Assembly (NCBI GenBank): GCA_015711695.1
Contig: JACVIW010000065.1
Coordinates: forward strand, 1-10,630
Source: Candidatus Geohydrothermomicrobium daggyaiense
GTDB taxonomy: Bacteria; Actinomycetota; Geothermincolia; Fen-727; JACVIW01
Direction of reading: 5' to 3'
Length of the DNA stretch: 10,630 nt
Made by a program: the position numbers and the translations under genes. Under the pieces are notes generated by a model, which was not told the DNA's origin, made no database searches, and saw only the letters and a program-made list of their open reading frames with translations. Shown piece after piece: positions 5,669-10,630 of this stretch (position 1 is its first letter; every line of letters begins with the position of its first letter).

Positions 5669-7051
5669 ATGAGCAGTGATCAATCACCCGCCAGTCCGGA
5701 AGGTTTAAAGAAATATTTTGGCACTGATGGTATTCGGGGGGAGGCGAATCGAGATCTTACCCCCGAAATGGCGCTTGCAGCTGGTCGGGCGATCGTGAGG
5801 GCGCTTGGTAGAAAGAATCCCCTGATTGTTGTGGGTCGCGACACGAGAATGTCCGGTAAAATGCTCGAGGAGGCATTGGTTGCTGGAATTCTTTCTGAGG
5901 GCGCAAACGTATATATTTGCGGCGTGCTTCCCACACCGGCCATTGCTTTCATATCCGAGGATATTGGGGCATCGGCTGGTATTGTTATTTCGGCGTCACA
6001 TAATCCCTACAGGGATAACGGGATAAAGGTCTTCGGGCCGGGCGGTTACAAACTTTCGGATAAAGTGGAAAGCGAGATCGAGGCTCACTTCGAGGCGATT
6101 CTTCACGGTTCGAGCGCCAAGCGGGAAGGTGATCCAGAAAATATCGGTGTCCTCACGGTGATGGATGATGCAGATGAAAGGTATCTCAAGATACTTGCGT
6201 CGAATGCGAAATGCGATCTTTCCGGATTAAGAGTCGCTCTTGATTGTGCGAATGGCGCTGGTTACAAGACCTGTCCCGAAATATTCACCAGATTGGGAGC
6301 GGAAATTGAAACGATCGGGACGGAACCTGATGGGAGGAACATAAACCTCGGGTGCGGCTCAACATCCCCCGACAGGCTCGCTGATCTTGTTCTTTCCTGG
6401 AAAGCCGACATAGGGTTCGCTCTGGATGGGGACGGGGACAGGTGCATTTGTGTTGACGAAAATGGTGAGGTCAGGGATGGGGATACTATAATGGGCGTTG
6501 CCGCGAAATACCTTCATGAAAAAGGCCTGTTACACCCCCCCGTCGTTGTGACCACCGTAATGAGCAATATGGGATTAGAATTGACTCTTAATTCTTTAGG
6601 CATTCGTAACGTACGGACAAGGGTTGGTGACAGGTACGTTATGGAGGAGATGCTTTCAACGGGCGCTCTTCTGGGGGGAGAGCAGTCCGGCCATATAATA
6701 TTTCGTGAACACGCATCTACCGGGGATGGGACTCTTACTGCTCTCATGGTTGCCGGGATAATAAAGGACACGGGCGAATCGTTTTCGAGCTTATCAAGCG
6801 TCGTAAAGAAATTTCCGCAGGTTCAGATAAATGTTCGTTCCCGAAGCGGAAAGAGACTTTCTCCCGATATGTCGGTCTGGGGATTGATCAAAAAGTATGA
6901 AGATGAACTTGGGGAGGATGGGAGAATAGTGGTTCGCTCATCGGGAACGGAGCCTGTCGTGAGGGTTATGGTAGAGGCAAGAAGTCAAAAGTTTGCGGAG
7001 TCTGTAGCAAAAAGAATCGCGGAAGCTCTTGAGCGTGAACTCGCGATTTGA
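5669..7051 (+). CDS. glmM: Phosphoglucosamine mutase GlmM
   Basis: GlmM converts glucosamine-6-phosphate to glucosamine-1-phosphate, the second step toward UDP-GlcNAc for peptidoglycan. The alpha-D-phosphohexomutase landmarks appear in order: KKYFGTDGIRG near the N-terminus; the active-site loop SASHNPYRDNG, in which Ser110 (numbered from ATG 5669) is the phosphorylated serine; the magnesium-binding DGDGDR (253-258); the sugar-recognition loop GEQSG (337-341); and the phosphate-binding RSSGTEP (423-429). The product is 460 residues, against about 445-450 in most homologues, because of a short polar N-terminal extension. The start is not certain: ATG 5669 has only a weak GGTGGA 4 bases upstream. 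The frame reaches back to TTG 5639, and TTG 5651 or GTG 5660 are possible. glmS, the preceding enzyme of the pathway, follows after 111 bases. Confidence 0.96.
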   Translation: MSSDQSPASPEGLKKYFGTDGIRGEANRDLTPEMALAAGRAIVRALGRKNPLIVVGRDTRMSGKMLEEALVAGILSEGANVYICGVLPTPAIAFISEDIGASAGIVISASHNPYRDNGIKVFGPGGYKLSDKVESEIEAHFEAILHGSSAKREGDPENIGVLTVMDDADERYLKILASNAKCDLSGLRVALDCANGAGYKTCPEIFTRLGAEIETIGTEPDGRNINLGCGSTSPDRLADLVLSWKADIGFALDGDGDRCICVDENGEVRDGDTIMGVAAKYLHEKGLLHPPVVVTTVMSNMGLELTLNSLGIRNVRTRVGDRYVMEEMLSTGALLGGEQSGHIIFREHASTGDGTLTALMVAGIIKDTGESFSSLSSVVKKFPQVQINVRSRSGKRLSPDMSVWGLIKKYEDELGEDGRIVVRSSGTEPVVRVMVEARSQKFAESVAKRIAEALERELAI

Positions 7052-7061
7052 GTTACTAGGT

Positions 7062-7125
7062 TTTCGCTCTTATGAATATGGACCGGTAAACATAAGCGAG
7101 GTCGCGAATTTCACTCTTATGAAGA
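7062..7125 (+). repeat. 17-base direct repeat in the glmM-glmS spacer with a shared complementary element
   Basis: TTTCGCTCTTATGAATA (7062-7078) recurs 47 bases later as TTTCACTCTTATGAAGA (7109-7125), 15 of 17 bases identical. Between the copies lies CATAAG (7091-7096), complementary to the CTTATG in both copies (7069-7074 and 7116-7121). With the first copy the pairing can extend through GCGA to about 9 pairs with a 2-base bulge. It could be a leader RNA switch or a paired protein-binding site for glmS control. Confidence 0.45.
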
Positions 7126-7162
7126 ATCCCGGGCATGATTTAGATCTACGAAAAGGAGAGAA

Positions 7163-8992
7163 ATGTGTGGAATATTCGGTTATACGGGTAATAGGGAAGC
7201 GAAGGAAATTCTTTTACATGGCTTAAGGAGGCTTGAATACCGGGGGTATGATTCAGCCGGAATATGCGTTATTGGAGAAAATGGGGATTTTAAGAGGTTG
7301 CGGGTTAGGGGCAACCTTGACATCCTGGAGAATCATCTTGCGAACCAGGTGATGCCCGGAAAAATTGGAATTGCGCACACGAGGTGGGCTACTCATGGAG
7401 CCCCAAGTGAGCAAAACGCTCATCCCCATAGCGACTGCCATGAAAACTTATTCGTGGTCCATAACGGAATTATTGAAAATTTCTCTCAATTAAGAGGTGA
7501 ATTGCTCGAAAGGGGTCATGAGTTCTCGAGCGAAACTGACACTGAGATTATCGCACACCTGATCGAGGAAAAATATGAAGGAGACCTGTCGGTTGCTGTA
7601 AGGGAGGCAATTAGACAGTTAGAAGGCTCGTTTGCGATTGCGGTTGTTCACAGGGGAGAGCCCGAAACGCTTGTCGCCGCGAGAAGAGAAAGCCCGCTGG
7701 TTATCGGAGTGGGCACTGACGAGTGGTTTGTGGCTTCCGCTGTCCCCGCTTTTCTGTCGATGACAAGGAAAGTCATTTTTCTCGAAGATAACGAGATCGT
7801 GACGGTTTGTGGTAAATCTTTGAGGATTACCGATTTAGATGGTGTTGAAATAGAAAGAAAACCTCAAGAAATAACATGGGACCTTGACGCTGCCGAGAAG
7901 AGCGGATACGAGGATTTCATGCTTAAGGAAATTTTCGAGCAGCCAAGAGCATTTATGGACACTCTTGCCGATAAGTTCAGCAGAGAGGGAGAAATATCTA
8001 TAGAGGGATTTTTCTCGAATAAGGATTACGTCATGTCATTAAGGAGGATCGTGATTGTTGCATGTGGTACTTCTTATCACGCAGGACTGATATCGAGATA
8101 TCTATTCGAACAATGGGCGAAAGTCCCCGTCGAAGTTGAGATCGCTTCCGAGTTTCGCTACAGAGGCGCAGTCTTAAGCGAGCAGGACTTGATTATCGCC
8201 ATAAGCCAGTCTGGAGAGACCGCTGACACTCTCGCGAGTGTCAGAGAGGCTAAAGCGGCAAAGGTTCCCGTAATTGCGCTTGTGAACGTGGTTGGCAGCC
8301 AGATGACACGTGAGGCTGACAGCGTTATATACACACATGCTGGACCTGAAATCGGTGTTGCAGCGACAAAGACATTCACATCCCAGATGGCTGCTCTTGC
8401 AGTGCTTGCCCTGCATTTTGGAAGAATAAGAGATGCACTTAGCGACGGAAAATACGGGGTGATTGCTGAAGCTTTACGGGGTATCCCGGTCCTGATGAAA
8501 GACGTGCTCGCGGACATTGAACCCATTGCCGAATGCGCTCAAGAATATAGCCATTGCGAGAATTTTCTTTTTCTTGGCAGAGGAATAAGTTATCCCGTTG
8601 CACTGGAGGGAGCTCTGAAACTCAAAGAGATATCCTACATTCACGCCGAGGGATACCCCGCGGGAGAAATGAAACATGGACCTATTGCTCTTCTCGATCG
8701 GAGAGTTCCGGTTGTTGCGGTGGTGACTCGAGATTCTCTTTATGAGAAGATGGTCAGTAACATTGAAGAGGTCAAAGCAAGGGGAGCACCCGTCATAGCA
8801 ATTGCATCGACGGGCGATCCAGATATTGAGAAAGTCTGTGACCGCGTTTTGCGTGTCCCTGAGACGATAGAACTTCTATCCCCACCACTTACTGTCATCC
8901 CTCTTCAGCTTCTGGCTTACCATATCGCAAAAATTCGGGGATGTAACGTGGACCAACCACGCAATCTGGCAAAAACTGTCACGGTGGAGTGA
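7163..8992 (+). CDS. glmS: Glutamine--fructose-6-phosphate aminotransferase (isomerizing) GlmS
   Basis: GlmS makes glucosamine-6-phosphate from fructose-6-phosphate and glutamine, the entry step of amino-sugar and cell-wall synthesis. The N-terminal glutaminase domain begins MCGIFGYTG; after removal of Met the cysteine is the N-terminal nucleophile. It continues with RRLEYRGYDSAG, HTRWATHG (from residue 72) and HNGIIENF. The C-terminal half contains two SIS sugar-isomerase domains, shown by CGTSYHAG and SQSGETADT, then GRGISYPVALEGALKLKEIS with EGYPAGEMKHGP. The C-terminus DQPRNLAKTVTVE is the usual one. At 609 residues it is full length. AGGAGAG at 7154-7160 supports ATG 7163. It stands directly after glmM, so the two consecutive steps are linked. 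The spacer does not resemble the glmS ribozyme, so any metabolite control must be different. Confidence 0.98.
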   Translation: MCGIFGYTGNREAKEILLHGLRRLEYRGYDSAGICVIGENGDFKRLRVRGNLDILENHLANQVMPGKIGIAHTRWATHGAPSEQNAHPHSDCHENLFVVHNGIIENFSQLRGELLERGHEFSSETDTEIIAHLIEEKYEGDLSVAVREAIRQLEGSFAIAVVHRGEPETLVAARRESPLVIGVGTDEWFVASAVPAFLSMTRKVIFLEDNEIVTVCGKSLRITDLDGVEIERKPQEITWDLDAAEKSGYEDFMLKEIFEQPRAFMDTLADKFSREGEISIEGFFSNKDYVMSLRRIVIVACGTSYHAGLISRYLFEQWAKVPVEVEIASEFRYRGAVLSEQDLIIAISQSGETADTLASVREAKAAKVPVIALVNVVGSQMTREADSVIYTHAGPEIGVAATKTFTSQMAALAVLALHFGRIRDALSDGKYGVIAEALRGIPVLMKDVLADIEPIAECAQEYSHCENFLFLGRGISYPVALEGALKLKEISYIHAEGYPAGEMKHGPIALLDRRVPVVAVVTRDSLYEKMVSNIEEVKARGAPVIAIASTGDPDIEKVCDRVLRVPETIELLSPPLTVIPLQLLAYHIAKIRGCNVDQPRNLAKTVTVE

Positions 8993-9002
8993 TAATAATT
9001 TC

Positions 9003-9737
9003 ATGATGTACTGTCCCAAATGCGGTCTTGAACAGAGGTGCGGGTGCGAAGAATGTCACCGCTGTGGCGCCAGACTTCAAAGAAAGACCGAAGGGGAACC
9101 CCGCGCCTTTCCAGTTGAGGGTGACGCAACGAGTCGAAAGTCAGGCAGGCATACGAGTATTGAAGAGGCTGTTAGAACCAGTGCCCCACAAGCGCCTCTT
9201 CAGTTCTATACGCCAGGCAAATTCAGGCATTCGATTCTGTTTGTAGTTTTTCTCGCGGGAGTTTGCTTGATACTTTTATCCATTATCGAAACGCTGAGCA
9301 GGGCTGATACTTTGATCAGGACCAACTATGGGATTGCGGTTTTGAGCTCCGGAAAGAACGTGGGCTATTTTTTGGGTGGTCTCATTTACGGGACCTCTTT
9401 GAGGTTAGTCATAGGTTTTGTGTTTTTGCTTCTTGGCCTTTTTTCAAATCCCCCATTGCCTTTTTCTAATTCCTCGAAATGGGAAAAATGTGTTTTTTCG
9501 ATTTGTGCTGCCATGTTGCTTCTTTTTCTTGCGGGGTTGATATCGGTAATTCTAATAATGATCCCCGGGAGACAAAGCCTTATACTACGGAATTTCATAC
9601 CGCCGACTATTCTTTCCATTCCTGCGATTCTCCTGTTCTCTTTTTTTATGCTTGTTACAGCTTTTCTGGTTGGATACTGGGTTATCGCTTCGCGCGGGGA
9701 TCATGAGGAGTCAAATTCCCTGGTGCAAATGGGCTAA
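9003..9737 (+). CDS. Zinc-ribbon membrane protein of unknown function
   Basis: I do not recognise a specific family. The first 25 residues hold six cysteines (positions 4, 7, 13, 15, 18, 21) in the form CPKCG...CGCEECHRCG, typical of a zinc ribbon, probably cytoplasmic. A polar linker rich in Arg, Glu and Pro follows (about 26-75). Four hydrophobic segments come next, near residues 77-98, 121-147, 163-187 and 201-229, and then a short charged tail. There is no cleavable signal peptide. The start is ATG 9003 or 9006; GGTGGAG at 8983-8989, overlapping the end of glmS, is a distant ribosome site. Only 10 bases separate it from the glmS stop, so it is likely co-transcribed with glmS. Zinc-ribbon plus membrane proteins of this kind are common and functionally diverse, so no role is assigned. 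Confidence 0.8.
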   Translation: MMYCPKCGLEQRCGCEECHRCGARLQRKTEGEPRAFPVEGDATSRKSGRHTSIEEAVRTSAPQAPLQFYTPGKFRHSILFVVFLAGVCLILLSIIETLSRADTLIRTNYGIAVLSSGKNVGYFLGGLIYGTSLRLVIGFVFLLLGLFSNPPLPFSNSSKWEKCVFSICAAMLLLFLAGLISVILIMIPGRQSLILRNFIPPTILSIPAILLFSFFMLVTAFLVGYWVIASRGDHEESNSLVQMG

Positions 9738-9747
9738 ACTAACGGAA

Positions 9748-9870
9748 ATGCTGCAACAACTTAATGTGAGATGTGAAAAAGACTCAGATTCTCAACAAAA
9801 AGAATATCTTAATCCCATGGCAAAGGAGTTCGGCCTGAAGATAAAATGGTTTCAAAAAAGCCTTGCGTAA
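9748..9870 (+). CDS. Possible 40-residue small protein (doubtful)
   Basis: An ATG-initiated frame of 40 codons encodes a lysine- and glutamine-rich, soluble-looking peptide (MLQQLNVRCEKDSDSQQKEY and onward, ending KWFQKSLA). It begins 11 bases after the stop of the zinc-ribbon gene, and its end overlaps a terminator-like inverted repeat. The composition is protein-like, but no clear ribosome site precedes the ATG and I recognise no family. It may equally be untranslated sequence at the 3' end of the operon. Confidence 0.2.
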   Translation: MLQQLNVRCEKDSDSQQKEYLNPMAKEFGLKIKWFQKSLA

Positions 9871-9892
9871 ATATTTACCTCGTATGGCTTTT
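9856..9892 (+). terminator. Terminator-like inverted repeat between the zinc-ribbon gene and nnrE
   Basis: AAAAGCC (9856-9862) is the exact reverse complement of GGCTTTT (9886-9892), giving an A-tract/stem/T-tract arrangement that could work in either direction. The 23-base loop contains a perfect 12-base palindrome, GTAAATATTTAC (9867-9878). Termination strength is uncertain because the GC core is only three pairs. Confidence 0.4.
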
Positions 9893-9905
9893 CAATTAGC
9901 CGTTC

Positions 9906-9934
9906 TTGACAACAGGATCGTAGCTGCATCTAAA
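9906..9934 (+). promoter_or_regulatory. Predicted promoter for nnrE
   Basis: A perfect TTGACA (9906-9911) is followed after 17 bases by TCTAAA (9929-9934, four of six matches to TATAAT). It lies just past the terminator-like repeat and 35 bases before ATG 9969. The ten bases TTGACAACAG are identical to those at the -35 of the glmM promoter (5567-5576). Confidence 0.45.
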
Positions 9935-9968
9935 CGGTTGCAACATTTTTTTGAAGGAGTTTGAACAG

Positions 9969-10630
9969 ATGAGCGTAGAGCGAATTGTTCCATCTGTGAG
10001 AGTTTTAAAACCTGAGGAAATGGCAAAGGCTGATAGAGCGGCTGTCGAGGTTGCGGGCATATCGAGTCTTGAATTGATGGAAAAGGCTGGGCTTGAAGTC
10101 GCAAGGGTCGCCAGACAAATGCTTTCTGAAAGCGGAGGGAATTCGGTCGCGATATGGTCTGGAACCGGTAATAACGGTGGTGACGGTTTTGTGGCGGCTA
10201 GATATCTTGGGCGGGACAGCTCGCTCGATGTTTCAGTATTCGTTGTGGGAAGCGCTGATAGGCTTAGAAATGACGCAAAGGTGAATTTTAAAAGACTTGA
10301 AAACTCCGCGGTTAAAGTTTTTGAGGTCAATACAGATGAGAAGGTTTCCCAGTTCCTTGAACGTGCTCCACGCTTTGATCTTGTCGTTGATGCTGTATTC
10401 GGAACAGGCTTTAGAGGAGAAGCAACTGGTATTCACGCTTCTGTAATAGAAGCAATAAACGAATACGGGGCACCGATACTTTCGGTTGATATTCCGAGCG
10501 GTGTATGCGGGAATACCGGGTCTGCAAAGGGTCCGGCTGTCGCAGCGACTAAAACCGTCACTTTCCAGGTGCCGAAAGTGGGTATTGTGCAGTATCCTGG
10601 AGCCGCTTTCGCTGGGGAACTTGAGATCGT
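9969..10630 (+). CDS. nnrE: NAD(P)H-hydrate epimerase NnrE / YjeF N-terminal domain (3' end outside window)
   Basis: The frame runs open to the window edge, giving 220 residues. It matches the YjeF N-terminal (NnrE) domain, which interconverts R and S epimers of damaged, hydrated NAD(P)H so that the S form can be dehydrated back to the active cofactor. Visible hallmarks are the ISSLELMEKAG segment, the glycine-rich GTGNNGGDG (residues 65-73), DAVFGTGFRG (from residue 141) and VDIPSG (173-178). Then KGPAVAATKTVTFQVPKVG follows, as in the family. AAGGAG (9954-9959) lies 9 bases before ATG 9969. In many bacteria this domain is fused to an ADP-dependent NAD(P)H-hydrate dehydratase (NnrD); whether that is so here cannot be seen. 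It probably has its own promoter at 9906-9934. Confidence 0.93.
   Translation, partial: MSVERIVPSVRVLKPEEMAKADRAAVEVAGISSLELMEKAGLEVARVARQMLSESGGNSVAIWSGTGNNGGDGFVAARYLGRDSSLDVSVFVVGSADRLRNDAKVNFKRLENSAVKVFEVNTDEKVSQFLERAPRFDLVVDAVFGTGFRGEATGIHASVIEAINEYGAPILSVDIPSGVCGNTGSAKGPAVAATKTVTFQVPKVGIVQYPGAAFAGELEI

Noticed and set aside
7052..7162. glmS ribozyme in front of glmS
   Set aside because: The spacer is only 111 bases, too short for the full ribozyme core, and none of its conserved strings were seen.

Overview
The window is a plus-strand, moderate-GC stretch of a bacterial chromosome. Every gene I can support reads left to right. Order: 3' end of a Ski2/HelY-type RNA helicase, truA, a FadD-type acyl-CoA ligase, rplM, rpsI, glmM, glmS, a zinc-ribbon membrane protein, and the 5' part of nnrE, which runs off the right edge. 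The backbone truA / rplM-rpsI-glmM / glmS / nnrE, together with a HelY-type helicase, resembles the arrangement in Actinobacteria. The GC content is well below that of classical high-GC actinomycetes, and several genes appear to use TTG starts. I therefore suspect a deep-branching or low-GC actinobacterial lineage, but this rests on gene order and remembered family resemblance, not on a search.

Layout: 2-1339 helicase C-terminus; 1418-2176 truA; 2177-2598 a 422-base stretch with no convincing gene but several possible RNA hairpins; 2599-4302 fadD; 4303-4504 an intergenic region with a good promoter and, just ahead of rplM, a hairpin plus T-run; 4505-5445 the ribosomal protein pair L13/S9; 5446-5668 a T-tract-rich region with a near-consensus promoter for glmM; 5669-7051 glmM; 7052-7162 a short spacer with a repeated element that offers two alternative stem-loops; 7163-8992 glmS; 9003-9737 an unrecognised zinc-ribbon protein with four membrane segments; 9738-9968 a spacer with a terminator-like inverted repeat and a second TTGACA promoter; 9969-end nnrE.

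Functions: GlmS (fructose-6-phosphate to glucosamine-6-phosphate) and GlmM (glucosamine-6-phosphate to glucosamine-1-phosphate) are consecutive steps toward UDP-GlcNAc, the cell-wall precursor. L13 and S9 are ribosomal proteins, TruA modifies tRNA, the helicase acts on RNA, and NnrE repairs damaged NAD(P)H. FadD activates fatty acids and looks like an insertion into a cluster otherwise devoted to translation and the cell envelope.

No previously undescribed multi-gene system is evident. The most interesting signals are regulatory: a promoter-proximal attenuator-like hairpin before rplM, a two-way hairpin in the glmS leader, the structured unexplained leader of fadD, and an unknown membrane protein where related genomes often carry acpS. 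I found no tRNA, rRNA, CRISPR array, insertion sequence or phage gene.
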